From positions 2,356,001-2,420,000 of the forward strand of contig NZ_CP172882.1 in assembly GCF_050529585.1 (NCBI RefSeq): a stretch of DNA of 64,000 bases. The letters are read 5' to 3'. The stretch comes from Enterococcus_D sp050529585 (GTDB taxonomy: Bacteria; Bacillota; Bacilli; Lactobacillales; Enterococcaceae). The notes under the pieces were generated by a model. It worked only from the letters and a program-made list of their open reading frames with translations. It had not been told where the DNA came from and searched no databases. The stretch's first letter is position 1. Every line of letters starts with the position of its first letter. Made by a program: the position numbers and the translations under genes. Below, piece after piece: positions 25,381-34,778 of this stretch.

Positions 25381-27885
25381 TTACATGTTTTTACCGTGAC
25401 AATTTTTGAATTTCTTACCACTGCCGCATGGACACGGATCATTGCGTCCAACATTTTTAAAACTTGGTTCTTGTTTGGCTGGTGCTTCTTCCACACCTTG
25501 GGCTTCACCTTGCGCCACTTGTTCACGTTGAACATTTTGACGGATCTCAGCTTTCATGAATAATCGTGTCACTTCATACTCGATTGCCCCGACCATATTT
25601 TCAAACATATTGTACCCTTCTGTTTGATATTCAACCAATGGATTATTTTGTCCGTAAGCCCGCAAACCGACAGATTGACGTAATTGATCCATCGCATCGA
25701 TATGATCGGTCCATTTTGTATCTACGACACGCAGAATAACAACTTTTTCGAATTCAAGTAATTGTTCTGGACTATTCAACTGCGCTTTCTTTTGGTCAAA
25801 GACTTCTTGTGCCCGCAGGTTTAAATAATCTTTGATTTCTTGCGCTGATTTTCCTTTGATGCTGTCGATTGAGATACTGTCTTCATGAACCAATGCATTT
25901 GCTGCAAAGTCAACGATACCTTCATAATTCCATTCGCTTTCTTCTAATTGTGTATGACTGTCGACTACACGATTGATTGAGCGTTTGACCATATTCATCA
26001 GTGTTTGTGATAAATCTTGATCTTCTTTAATCACTTCCTGGCGTTGGCCATAGATGACTTCACGTTGTTCTCGCATCACATCATCGTATTGCAAGACATT
26101 TTTCCGTGTATCGTAGTTATTGCCTTCAACACGTTTTTGGGCAGACTCGACTTGTTTTGACAACATCTTGCTTTGAATCACAGCATCTTCTTCATCAATC
26201 TTCATCCGATCCAAGAAAACTTTGATTCGTTCAGAACCAAAACGTTTCATCAAATCATCTTCCAACGACAGATAGAATTGCGACATACCAGGATCACCTT
26301 GACGTCCAGCACGTCCCCGCAACTGGTTATCGATCCGGCGCGATTCATGGCGTTCAGTACCAATAACAGCTAAACCGCCAAGTTCGGCCACGTCTAAGCC
26401 CAACTTGATATCCGTACCCCGACCAGCCATATTTGTCGCAATCGTTACGGCACCCTTTTGACCGGCATTCAAAATAATTTCTGCTTCTTTAAAGTGGTTC
26501 TTGGCATTCAGCACTTCATGCGGCACTTTCTCGCGATCAAGCATACTTGAAAGCAATTCAGATGTTTCTACTGCCACTGTACCAACCAATACCGGTTGCC
26601 CTTTGCGGTGGCGTTCTTTGATGTCTTGGACCACTGCTTGGAATTTGCTTGCTAAGGTTGGATAAAGCAAGTCTGCACGGTCGTCCCGAACGATTGGTTT
26701 GTTCGTTGGGATTTGAATAACTTGCATATTATAGATTTCCCGGAATTCTTCTTCCTCTGTTTTGGCCGTCCCTGTCATCCCAGACAGTTTTTTATACATC
26801 CGGAAATAGTTTTGGAACGTGATCGTTGCCATTGTTTTGGTTTCATCTTCGATTTCGACATTTTCTTTGGCTTCGATCGCTTGATGCAACCCATCTGAAT
26901 AACGACGCCCATCCATGATCCGACCGGTAAATTGGTCAACGATCAACACTTTGCCCTCTTGAACCACATAATCAAAGTCACGAATCATAATGTAGTTGGC
27001 CCGCAACGCTTGATCCATATGGTGCGTCAATGCTGTATTTTCAATATCATATAGGTTATTCAAACCGAATGTTTCTTCGGCTTTTTCGATTCCTTTTTCA
27101 GTCAAACCGATCGTTTTAGATTGGATATCGATTTTGTAGTCTTCTTCTTCTGTCAAGCGTTTGACAAAATTGTCGACGCGATTGTACAAAGCGGTTGACT
27201 TTTCGGCTTGCCCCGAGATAATCAACGGTGTTCTCGCTTCATCGATCAAGATTGAATCGACTTCATCGACGATAGCATAGTTCAATGGGCGTTGCACCAT
27301 TTGATGACGATACACAACCATATTGTCCCGCAAGTAATCAAATCCAAGTTCATTATTGGTACTATACGTGATGTCGCAAGCATATGCTGCCCGTTTTTCT
27401 TCAGCAGATTTCGAATTGATGTTCAATCCCACACTCAAACCTAAGAAATTATATAAGTCACCCATCTCTGTCGAGTCACGGGTCGCCAAATATTCATTGA
27501 CGGTCACAACGTGGACCCCTTCACCGCTGATTGCATTTAAGTAAACAGGCAAAGTAGCCGTCAAAGTTTTTCCCTCACCGGTACGCATTTCAGGGATATT
27601 GCCGTCGTGCAAGACGACCCCACCCATCAATTGGACATGGTATGGATATAAACCAAGGACCCGTTTTGCCGCTTCACGGACAACCGCAAAGGCTTCTGGC
27701 AATAATTGATCTAGGGTTTCACCCTCTTGATAGCGGCGGCGAAACTCATCGGTTTTTTCGCGTATTTGTTCATCTGTTAAAGCGGCCATTTCATCCGCAT
27801 ATGATTCAACTTGATTGGCAATATGGTCAAGACGTTTTAATTCTTTTTTATCGTTTTCGATTAATTTTCTAAAAAAATTGGCCAT
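25381..27885 (-). CDS. secA: Preprotein translocase ATPase SecA
   Basis: Motor that pushes proteins through SecYEG. The N-terminal DEAD motor has MRTGEGKTLTA (Walker A) and VDEVDSILIDEARTPLIISG (Walker B). The second motor domain has TNMAGRGTDIKLG and QLRGRAGRQGDPG. The C-terminal zinc tail CPCGSGKKFKNCHG is intact. Length 834 is normal. The RBS AAAGGAG lies 12 bp upstream. The order secA-prfB-ftsE-ftsX is typical for Firmicutes. Confidence 0.98.
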   Translation of the reverse strand: MANFFRKLIENDKKELKRLDHIANQVESYADEMAALTDEQIREKTDEFRRRYQEGETLDQLLPEAFAVVREAAKRVLGLYPYHVQLMGGVVLHDGNIPEMRTGEGKTLTATLPVYLNAISGEGVHVVTVNEYLATRDSTEMGDLYNFLGLSVGLNINSKSAEEKRAAYACDITYSTNNELGFDYLRDNMVVYRHQMVQRPLNYAIVDEVDSILIDEARTPLIISGQAEKSTALYNRVDNFVKRLTEEEDYKIDIQSKTIGLTEKGIEKAEETFGLNNLYDIENTALTHHMDQALRANYIMIRDFDYVVQEGKVLIVDQFTGRIMDGRRYSDGLHQAIEAKENVEIEDETKTMATITFQNYFRMYKKLSGMTGTAKTEEEEFREIYNMQVIQIPTNKPIVRDDRADLLYPTLASKFQAVVQDIKERHRKGQPVLVGTVAVETSELLSSMLDREKVPHEVLNAKNHFKEAEIILNAGQKGAVTIATNMAGRGTDIKLGLDVAELGGLAVIGTERHESRRIDNQLRGRAGRQGDPGMSQFYLSLEDDLMKRFGSERIKVFLDRMKIDEEDAVIQSKMLSKQVESAQKRVEGNNYDTRKNVLQYDDVMREQREVIYGQRQEVIKEDQDLSQTLMNMVKRSINRVVDSHTQLEESEWNYEGIVDFAANALVHEDSISIDSIKGKSAQEIKDYLNLRAQEVFDQKKAQLNSPEQLLEFEKVVILRVVDTKWTDHIDAMDQLRQSVGLRAYGQNNPLVEYQTEGYNMFENMVGAIEYEVTRLFMKAEIRQNVQREQVAQGEAQGVEEAPAKQEPSFKNVGRNDPCPCGSGKKFKNCHGKNM

Positions 27886-28063
27886 GCGTAACTAATTCTC
27901 CTTTTATATCTACTTTTCCAAGCTAGAAACTCTCCTAACCATTTTATCACTTGTTCATCATAAATGAAATAATTTTCGTAGCGGAAGTCTGCCAGGCTAT
28001 AAAAACTTAAAAAGAAACGGATATCGTCAATCAAAAAAAGTAGGATTAGAACATCTCATCGTC

Positions 28064-28075
28064 GCAACCGTTTGC
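28064..28075. promoter_or_regulatory. LacI-family operator or cre, distal
   Basis: GCAACCGTTTGC with a central CG. It fits a MalR-type operator, and TCGCAACCGTTTGCT also fits the cre consensus at 14 of 15 positions. It is 179 bp upstream of the proximal copy, far enough for looping. Confidence 0.55.
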
Positions 28076-28230
28076 TTTAATTATACAGTAGCAACTTTAT
28101 AGATTAAAATAAAATTCTAAATATTTAAGTAAATAACTAGGTTTAATTATCTGAAAAATCTAGAAAAAGATTTATCTACACTTGTAATATAAGCATATAA
28201 AATAAAAATCAAAAAAAAACCATTTACAGC

Positions 28231-28259
28231 TTGACTATTACTGCAATCGGTTGCATAAT
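28231..28259 (+). promoter_or_regulatory. Promoter of the maltose-type ABC operon with embedded operator
   Basis: TTGACT (28231-28236), a 17-bp spacer and CATAAT (28254-28259). The palindrome GCAATCGGTTGC (28243-28254) fills the spacer, so a LacI-family repressor such as MalR, or CcpA, would block RNA polymerase directly. CTGCAATCGGTTGCA fits cre at 14 of 15 positions. Confidence 0.75.
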
Positions 28260-28300
28260 ACTAGTTGTAACCGTAATCATTCATATTAGGAGGAAATAAG

Positions 28301-29560
28301 ATGAAAGTAGACGTAAAGAAATTACTTATTGGGGGCAGCATTCTTAGTTTATCCGCACTGGTGTTAGGCGCATGTGGCAATAGCAATGATTCCACTGATA
28401 CCTCAACAGCTGGCGATACAGAAACCAGTACCAAAGTTGAAGGCGATATCAAATTGTGGGTCGATACTGAACACATTGATGCTCTTCAAGGTCAGGTAGA
28501 CAAATTTGAAGAAGAGTATCCTGACGTGACAGTAACAGTCGCAGCTGGTTCATCTGCAGATGCCAAAGCAGATGTGTCCAAAGATCCAGAGCAAGCTGCC
28601 GATGTCTTTATGATGCCTCATGATCAAGTTGGGCAAATGGCTGAAGCTGGTTTGATCTATCCAATTGGCGAAAAACAAGCTGAAACAATCAAAGACACCA
28701 ACGTTGAAGCAGCTGTCGATGCCGTCACTTGGCAAGATAAAATTTATGGCTATCCATACGGAGTCGAATCACAAGTTCTTTATTATAATACGTCTACGTT
28801 AAGTGAAGATGACGTCAAAACATGGGAAGGCCTTACATCTGCAGGTGTGATTGGTACCAATTTCGCTGAAGACGGCGCAAACTATATCTTTGGTCCTTTA
28901 TTCATGAGTAACGGCAATGTTTTATATGGTGAAAATGGTGAAGATATCAACGGGACAAACTTCAATAATGAAGCTGGGATCGAAGTGTTGCAATGGATCG
29001 CTGACCAAAAAGACAATGCTGGTGTATTACAAGCAAGTGAATCAGCGTTATCTGACTTACAGTCTGGCAAATCAGATGCCTTCCTTTCTGGACCTTGGTC
29101 TAAAAACGATGTTGAAAAAGCACTTGGTGACAATATGGGTGTAGCCGCTTATCCTACAATCGATTTTGGTAGTGGTGCCCAACAAATGAAAGCTTTCTTA
29201 GGTGTTAAATTATACGCAGTTAACCAACAAACACAATCACCTTTAGCTGCGATGGCCTTAGCTGAATACTTAAGCAATCAAGAAACACAAGAAATTGAAT
29301 TTACCGAAAACGGCGTGGTACCTTCTAACAAAGAAGCGCAAGCATCTGATGCAGTCACATCTGATGCTGTTGCCAAAGCCGTGATGGAAATGTCAGATAC
29401 TGACCACTCTGTTGTTATGCCAAAACTCCCTGAAATGGTTTCTTTCTGGCCTCCGATGGATGCATTGATCAACGACACATATAAAGGTCAAATCAAAGCC
29501 GATGATTTCCAAGATAAATTAGATAAATTTGTTTCTGATATTTCAAAAGTAAGCGAATAA
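28301..29560 (+). CDS. malE: Maltose/maltodextrin-type ABC transporter solute-binding lipoprotein
   Basis: Family 1 extracellular solute-binding protein of 419 residues. The signal peptide ends in the lipobox LVLGAC, with Cys25 as the lipidated residue, followed by a Ser/Thr/Asp-rich linker. The mature part shows the MalE pattern (IKLWVDTEHIDALQGQVDKF, VFMMPHDQVGQMAEAGLI, YPYGVESQVLYYN, AFLGVKLYAVNQQT). The RBS AGGAGG precedes the ATG. It is the first gene of a three-gene plus-strand operon with two permeases. The substrate is inferred as maltose or maltodextrins from family resemblance. Confidence 0.88.
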   Translation: MKVDVKKLLIGGSILSLSALVLGACGNSNDSTDTSTAGDTETSTKVEGDIKLWVDTEHIDALQGQVDKFEEEYPDVTVTVAAGSSADAKADVSKDPEQAADVFMMPHDQVGQMAEAGLIYPIGEKQAETIKDTNVEAAVDAVTWQDKIYGYPYGVESQVLYYNTSTLSEDDVKTWEGLTSAGVIGTNFAEDGANYIFGPLFMSNGNVLYGENGEDINGTNFNNEAGIEVLQWIADQKDNAGVLQASESALSDLQSGKSDAFLSGPWSKNDVEKALGDNMGVAAYPTIDFGSGAQQMKAFLGVKLYAVNQQTQSPLAAMALAEYLSNQETQEIEFTENGVVPSNKEAQASDAVTSDAVAKAVMEMSDTDHSVVMPKLPEMVSFWPPMDALINDTYKGQIKADDFQDKLDKFVSDISKVSE

Positions 29561-29633
29561 TCACATACGGGATCGAAAAGGGAAAGCCTGCTTTCCCTTT
29601 TCTAGTTAAGGAAAGAAAGTAAGGTGAACATAG

Positions 29634-30980
29634 ATGTTTAATAAAAGAACTGCGTCAGCTGTCACTTTTAGAGAAGTATTAAAAAAGGGTGATTGGTCTG
29701 AGAAAGCCTCATTTTTGATTATGGGTTGTGCAAACTTAGCACACAAACAGTGGTTAAAAGGAATTATTTTTCTAGGGGCACAAATTGGGTTCCTGGCTTG
29801 GTTTATTCGTAATGGGTTTCATGCGTTGATCATGCTACAAACACTAGGTACCCAAAAACAAGGATTGGTCTACAACGAAGCAATGGGCATTGATATTTTA
29901 CAAAAAGGCGATAATTCGATGCTTCTATTATTATTTGGCATTGCTTCATTGCTCGTTTGTGCCTTATTGATCATTTTATATGTATTGAACCTCAAAAGTG
30001 CACGCAATATTTATATATTAAAACAAACAGGGCAACGAATCCCATCGACTATGGATGACTTGCGCAGCTTAGTCAATGAGCGTTTCCATGCCACACTAAT
30101 GACCATTCCTTTGATTGGGGTCCTCTTCTTTACGATTTTACCGCTCTTGTATATGATTTCGATCGCATTCACTAATTATGATCATACAAACCTGCCACCT
30201 AAGAACCTGTTTACTTGGGTAGGTCTTAAAAACTTTACGAATGTAATTTCAGGAGATATGGCATCAACCTTCTTCCCAGTACTCGCCTGGACATTGATTT
30301 GGGCAGTTTTAGCAACGATCACTTGTTTCTTTTTTGGGGTGATACTTGCATTGTTGATCAACGCCAAAGGTATCCGTTATAAAAAATTATGGCGAACGAT
30401 TTTCGTTCTAACTATGGCAGTGCCGCAATTTGTTTCATTATTGATCATGAGAAATCTATTGAACGGCTCAGGACCTATCAATTCAATTCTCTTGAATTTG
30501 GGTTGGATAAATTCTGCTATTCCTTTTTTGACTGATCCTTTATTTGCCAAAATCAGTATCATTTTTGTCAATATGTGGATTGGGATTCCCGCAACCATGT
30601 TGGTCACAACTGGTATCTTGCAAAACTTGGACCAAGAACAGATTGAAGCCGCGGAAATAGACGGGGCAAATCGTTTTCAAATTTTCCGCTCTATTACCTT
30701 TCCACAAATTTTGTTCGTGATGATGCCTGCACTGATCCAACAGTTTATTGGCAATATCAATAACTTTAATGTGATTTATCTTTTGACTGGTGGCGGCCCT
30801 TCCAATTCCAACTTTTATGGTGCTGGCTCAACCGACCTTTTGGTGACTTGGTTGTACAACTTGACCGTCAACACAATGGATTACAATCTAGCATCCGTGA
30901 TCGGGATTTTGATCTTTATTCTATCAGCAGTCTTTAGTCTATTTGCCTATACGCGTACCAATTCATATAAGGAGGGCTGA
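29634..30980 (+). CDS. malF: Maltose-type ABC transporter permease (MalF-like)
   Basis: A 448-residue membrane protein with an extended N-terminal part and about eight helices. The EAA loop that docks the ATPase is EAAEIDGANRFQIFRSITFPQI. NNFNVIYLLTGGGPSNSNFYGAG is a MalF signature. It follows the binding protein by 73 bp and is 3 bp before the second permease gene. Confidence 0.9.
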   Translation: MFNKRTASAVTFREVLKKGDWSEKASFLIMGCANLAHKQWLKGIIFLGAQIGFLAWFIRNGFHALIMLQTLGTQKQGLVYNEAMGIDILQKGDNSMLLLLFGIASLLVCALLIILYVLNLKSARNIYILKQTGQRIPSTMDDLRSLVNERFHATLMTIPLIGVLFFTILPLLYMISIAFTNYDHTNLPPKNLFTWVGLKNFTNVISGDMASTFFPVLAWTLIWAVLATITCFFFGVILALLINAKGIRYKKLWRTIFVLTMAVPQFVSLLIMRNLLNGSGPINSILLNLGWINSAIPFLTDPLFAKISIIFVNMWIGIPATMLVTTGILQNLDQEQIEAAEIDGANRFQIFRSITFPQILFVMMPALIQQFIGNINNFNVIYLLTGGGPSNSNFYGAGSTDLLVTWLYNLTVNTMDYNLASVIGILIFILSAVFSLFAYTRTNSYKEG

Positions 30981-30983
30981 TCT

Positions 30984-31853
30984 ATGGCTACTAAAGCAAA
31001 ACAAAGCAGTTACAAAAAAGGGCAATCCAATACACGTTTCCTGATTTATACGATTCTGATTATATTATCAGTTATATGGCTTTTTCCGATCGTGTGGATC
31101 ATTCTTACAAGTTTCAGAAGCGAAGGCGGCGCTTTCGTGCCTTATATCATTCCAAAAGAGTTTACATTAGAGAATTATCGCCAATTATTGGCCAATGATT
31201 CTGGGAGCTATCCATTTGTCCGTTGGTTCTTAAACACGTTATTTGTCGCAACTTGCAGCTGTTTACTTTCGACATTCATTACCATCGCAATGGCCTACTC
31301 GTTGTCAAGATTACGCTTTAAATTAAGAAAACCATTTTTGAAGTTGGCTTTAGTTTTAAACATGTTTCCTGGCTTTATGAGTATGATTGCAGTCTATTAT
31401 ATTCTTAAAGCATTGAACTTAACACAAAGCTTGTTGGCACTGATTCTGGTCTACTCTGCAGGTGCCGCTTTAGGGTTCTATGTAGCAAAAGGATTTTTCG
31501 ATACGATTCCAATGGCTTTAGATGAATCAGCAATGATCGATGGTGCAAATAAATGGGATATCTTTACGAAAATCACCTTGCCACTGTCTAAACCAATCAT
31601 TGTGTATACATCACTAATGGCCTTTATGGGACCGTGGATGGACTTTATCTTCGCCCGAATCATTATGGGTGACGATGTTAAAAACTACACAGTCGCAATT
31701 GGCTTATATTCCATGATGACCAAAACGACGGCCAATTCATTGTTCATGTCATTTACAGCAGGATGCGTATTGATTGCGATTCCCATCACTTTACTTTTTA
31801 TTTATATGCAAAAATACTATGTTCAAGGGATTACATCTGGTTCCGTCAAATAG
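30984..31853 (+). CDS. malG: Maltose-type ABC transporter permease (MalG-like)
   Basis: A 289-residue permease with six predicted helices and the EAA loop DESAMIDGANKWDIFTKITLPLS. It ends in the typical MalG tail QKYYVQGITSGSVK. It is the last gene of the operon and is followed by a strong terminator. No ATPase gene lies in the operon, so the importer must borrow a MsmK/MalK-type ATPase encoded elsewhere; that is an inference from absence here. Confidence 0.9.
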   Translation: MATKAKQSSYKKGQSNTRFLIYTILIILSVIWLFPIVWIILTSFRSEGGAFVPYIIPKEFTLENYRQLLANDSGSYPFVRWFLNTLFVATCSCLLSTFITIAMAYSLSRLRFKLRKPFLKLALVLNMFPGFMSMIAVYYILKALNLTQSLLALILVYSAGAALGFYVAKGFFDTIPMALDESAMIDGANKWDIFTKITLPLSKPIIVYTSLMAFMGPWMDFIFARIIMGDDVKNYTVAIGLYSMMTKTTANSLFMSFTAGCVLIAIPITLLFIYMQKYYVQGITSGSVK

Positions 31854-31879
31854 CATCTCACATGTCGTGATTCTGCATG

Positions 31880-31928
31880 CTGTATTTCATCAATTCTTGT
31901 TTATAGATTGGTGAAATACAGTTTTTTT
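31880..31928 (+). terminator. Terminator of the maltose-type operon
   Basis: 15-bp arms with one mismatch (31880-31894 and 31907-31921), 12-nt loop, then seven T residues. Confidence 0.9.
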
Positions 31929-31931
31929 GAT

Positions 31932-31962
31932 AAAAAAAATGGAGCAGCTGCGGCTGCTCCAT
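31932..31962 (-). terminator. hpf terminator
   Basis: Perfect 10-bp GC-rich arms (31939-31948 and 31953-31962) with a 4-nt loop and an eight-base T-tract on the minus strand. It lies 46 bp beyond the hpf stop codon. Confidence 0.9.
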
Positions 31963-32008
31963 TCAGAATATTTAAATGGGGTGGTACGTTATCAAAAACA
32001 GTAGTCGA

Positions 32009-32566
32009 TCAATCTGTTTCGATCAATCCATACTTACCGTCTTTACGGCGATACACGATGCTAGTTCCATTGGTTTCGGCATCTTCAAAGATAAAGAAGT
32101 TATGTCCAAGCATGTTCATTTGTAAAACAGCTTCTTCACTATCCATTGGTTTCAGAGATAAACGTTTCGTACGCACGATATCTAAATCTGACCCATTTGT
32201 TTCCTCATCATTTGATTCTGAAGTGAATAAGTCACCATCAGTTGGTGGTACCAATGCTGTTTCTCTTGATTTGCGATTGATTTTGGTTTTGAATTTACGA
32301 ATCTGACGTTCTAATTTATCAACGACTAAATCAATACTAGCATATAGATCAGGTGAAGTTTCTTCCGCACGAAGAACGAGAAATGGTAATGGGATCGTTA
32401 CTTCAACTTTTGCAGTTTTTTCTGTATATACTTTTAAATTGACATGCGCTGTTGCTTCTGGCACATCATTAAAATAACGTTCTAATTTACCTACTTTTTT
32501 TTCTACGTAGTCACGGATTGCTTCAGTTACCTCGATATTTTCGCCACGCACATTGTATCTGAACAT
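32009..32566 (-). CDS. hpf: Ribosome hibernation-promoting factor, long form
   Basis: A 185-residue protein that dimerises 70S ribosomes into inactive 100S particles in stationary phase. The N-terminal domain (MFRYNVRGENIEVTEAIRDYVEKKVGKLERYF) binds the decoding region. A linker at about 105-130 leads to the C-terminal dimerisation domain (RLSLKPMDSEEAVLQMNMLGHNFFIFEDAET). Single-gene unit with its own terminator. The -10 TATAAT lies near 32632-32637, and a cre-like site lies further upstream. Confidence 0.95.
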   Translation of the reverse strand: MFRYNVRGENIEVTEAIRDYVEKKVGKLERYFNDVPEATAHVNLKVYTEKTAKVEVTIPLPFLVLRAEETSPDLYASIDLVVDKLERQIRKFKTKINRKSRETALVPPTDGDLFTSESNDEETNGSDLDIVRTKRLSLKPMDSEEAVLQMNMLGHNFFIFEDAETNGTSIVYRRKDGKYGLIETD

Positions 32567-32678
32567 ATAAATTACCCCTTTCGTCTACCAGTAAAGAAGG
32601 AAAAGGACCACTCTTTTCTTCTTCTTGATTCTATTATATCGAACTCTGATGGTTTTGCCTAGTAAATCGTATATAAAT

Positions 32679-32693
32679 TTCAAGCGTTTTCAA
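32679..32693. promoter_or_regulatory. Candidate cre site upstream of hpf
   Basis: On the minus strand TTGAAAACGCTTGAA fits the CcpA consensus WTGNAANCGNWNNCW at 14 of 15 positions. It lies about 40 bp upstream of the hpf -10, a position compatible with activation by CcpA. Inference only. Confidence 0.4.
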
Positions 32694-32698
32694 AAGAA

Positions 32699-33382
32699 TC
32701 ACCGGGCCAGCGATAAAGATTCAACAGATGTTGGCTGACAACTGTGGATTAAAGCAGCAGCATGATATAACGTTCGGCCGGTTGTATACACATCATCGAC
32801 CAATAGAATTTTTTTCCCTTTGATGCTTTCTATCGCACCTTGCCTCAACGAAAAAGGTTGATCAATTGCCAACCGTTCTTTCCTTGATAAAGTGGCAAGC
32901 GGTACAAGAGAAACATGTTTTTGCAATAATTCCTCATAAACGATCGAAGCAGCTTCCAGCACAGCTGTCACTTGGTTAAATCCGCGGCTTTTATAACGAT
33001 CGGCAGACAAAGGAATTGGAATCAAGCAATCATAACGAAATGTTTTCAGGGATTTTTTTACATCTAAAGCCACTACCTGCCGCAAACGGTAATCTCCCAG
33101 TAATTTATATTGGTGCATCCATTCTTTCATTCCATCATTATAAACAAAGATTCCTCGATGTCTGAGCACAAAGTCAGGATAGACTTGGGCCCAATATTGG
33201 CAATCTAGACAGTCAGCAGTCTCCTTTTGCCCACAAGAAGGACAACAGGTCTGCCAGTCGATTCTTTCTAACCGTTCATCACACGCCTGGCAGCGCGCAA
33301 TAGCTGGCATCAGAAGCGGGCATAATAGCGCCAACATGGATACCTCTCTTATAACAGATTGCCTACACCAACTACAGATCAT
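32699..33382 (-). CDS. comFC: ComF family phosphoribosyltransferase-like competence protein
   Basis: A 227-residue protein with an N-terminal zinc-finger-like part (CQACDERL, CCPSCG, CLDCQYW) and a C-terminal phosphoribosyltransferase fold with the PRPP motif ILLVDDVYTTGRT. In competent Firmicutes ComFC works with ComFA in DNA uptake. Both genes are intact here and overlap by 11 bp. Natural competence is not established for enterococci, so the role is by homology. Confidence 0.9.
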   Translation of the reverse strand: MICSWCRQSVIREVSMLALLCPLLMPAIARCQACDERLERIDWQTCCPSCGQKETADCLDCQYWAQVYPDFVLRHRGIFVYNDGMKEWMHQYKLLGDYRLRQVVALDVKKSLKTFRYDCLIPIPLSADRYKSRGFNQVTAVLEAASIVYEELLQKHVSLVPLATLSRKERLAIDQPFSLRQGAIESIKGKKILLVDDVYTTGRTLYHAAALIHSCQPTSVESLSLAR

Positions 33383-34685
33383 CTGCTAACCACCTTTCTG
33401 CCAAGAGATTCATAGACTTGATTTCAGCAATCGCTTTGCGGATAGCTGGGGTCATTTGGTTATAGAAGAACAGTACTTCTCCATGATTGAATGCACCTTT
33501 ACGATCAACGCGACCAGCGATCTGCACCAACGCTGATTTGGTATAAATCTGATGATTTGCACCTAATACAACAACGGATACCCGCTCAAAAGTCACGCCT
33601 CGTTCTAAAATCATGGTAGTAAACAGGATCTGAAAATGTCGCTGACGTGCTTGTAAGACCTTCTCCTCTCGGAGCTGATCTTTTGATGAGACGCTTGAAA
33701 CGGTATAGTCAACTAATTCTTTGGCCACCACCTTCGCAACTTTTTCCATATAAGGGATACTTGGGCAAAAAACCAACACAAAATTTTTCTCTGCCAATCT
33801 CCGCAATACCTTGATCAACGGGCGTCGCAACCTTTTGCGCTGATCGATCCGCCGCCATTTCTCCAACCAACATAACTGCGGCACGATCAATGGACGCTGA
33901 TGGAAACGCAGGGGCATTTTTTCTATGTCGAAGGTGCCGTTGATTTCCTTTAACAACCGGTCAGAGGGTGTCGCGCTTAAATAAATCAAACATCCTTCTT
34001 CTGCCAAAGCCTGCTGCAATCCATAACGCAATTGTCGATCCCCTTCATAAGGAAACGCATCGATTTCATCTACAATAATCAATGGGAAACTCCGATAAAA
34101 ATGCAGTAATTGATGTGTAGTAGCAACCAATAGGTGGGTATAACGGTATGATTCTTCTGAATCACCGTAAAGGAGCAGACAGTCTTCATTCTGAAAAGCT
34201 TGTTGGATCCTTGGATATAATTCACGACAGACATCGATTCTTGGGGAAACAATCGCCACCCGTTCCCCTTTCTTTCGGGCCGCAGCGATTGTTTCAAAGA
34301 TCATTTCCGTCTTGCCCGAGCCGGTCACAGACCAGACCAAAGTAGAGCGACCCAATTGATAATTTTTGACCAAGCGATCAGAGATGGCTTTTTGAAAACT
34401 GGTCAAAGGTCCTGGGAAAACAATCTGATGTTGAAATGGCACCAAGCAACTCTCTTGCCAACATAAATGATGATCCGATGTAATGCGTCCATAGCGACTG
34501 CAGCTTGGACAATAATACCTTTTGGTGGGTAATTGCACGTCTGATTTGATATGTCTTTCCCCGCAGCGCTGACAGATGATCAATGGACCATCGATAACCA
34601 TCGCCTCTCGGTACTCACCTTCTTGTAGATCGTGCGGTTCTTTTTTCTTTTCAACAAGATATTGTTTGCCTAAAAAGGGATTCAT
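33372..34685 (-). CDS. comFA: DEAD/DEAH-box DNA translocase ComFA
   Basis: Membrane-associated ATPase that powers single-stranded DNA import in transformable Firmicutes. An N-terminal four-cysteine zinc site (CQRCGERH, YYCPSC at about 38-61) is followed by Walker A VWSVTGSGKTEM, the DEID motif IIVDEIDAFPY and helicase motif VI QIAGRVDRKG. Length 437. The RBS AGGAG lies 10 bp upstream. A terminator ends only 28 bp before the start codon, so comFA must have its own promoter in or beside that hairpin. Confidence 0.93.
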   Translation of the reverse strand: MNPFLGKQYLVEKKKEPHDLQEGEYREAMVIDGPLIICQRCGERHIKSDVQLPTKRYYCPSCSRYGRITSDHHLCWQESCLVPFQHQIVFPGPLTSFQKAISDRLVKNYQLGRSTLVWSVTGSGKTEMIFETIAAARKKGERVAIVSPRIDVCRELYPRIQQAFQNEDCLLLYGDSEESYRYTHLLVATTHQLLHFYRSFPLIIVDEIDAFPYEGDRQLRYGLQQALAEEGCLIYLSATPSDRLLKEINGTFDIEKMPLRFHQRPLIVPQLCWLEKWRRIDQRKRLRRPLIKVLRRLAEKNFVLVFCPSIPYMEKVAKVVAKELVDYTVSSVSSKDQLREEKVLQARQRHFQILFTTMILERGVTFERVSVVVLGANHQIYTKSALVQIAGRVDRKGAFNHGEVLFFYNQMTPAIRKAIAEIKSMNLLAERWLADDL

Positions 34686-34714
34686 TCACATCACACTCCT
34701 ATTAAAAAGTACGC

Positions 34715-34757
34715 AAAAAAAAGAGAAGTATCGCAATTTCACTGCGATACTTCTCTT
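34715..34757 (-). terminator. Terminator of the PTS IIB gene
   Basis: Perfect 15-bp arms (34721-34735 and 34743-34757), 7-nt loop, T-tract on the minus strand. It isolates the IIB gene from comFA. Confidence 0.93.
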
Positions 34758-34778
34758 TAACTGTCCTCTTTCGATGGA

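Larger units (their letters stand above)
27886..28300. other. Divergent intergenic region between secA and the maltose-type operon
   Basis: A 415-base AT-rich gap with no gene. It holds two LacI-family palindromes (28064-28075 and 28243-28254), the plus-strand promoter of the ABC operon at 28231-28259, and probably the secA promoter near 27930-27960 on the minus strand, where only a weak match was seen. Confidence 0.6.

Noticed and set aside
25227..25535. Long minus-strand frame running from the secA end into prfB
   Set aside because: Its first two thirds are antisense-like reading in another frame of secA; only the last 24 codons, starting at 25301, are real (prfB).
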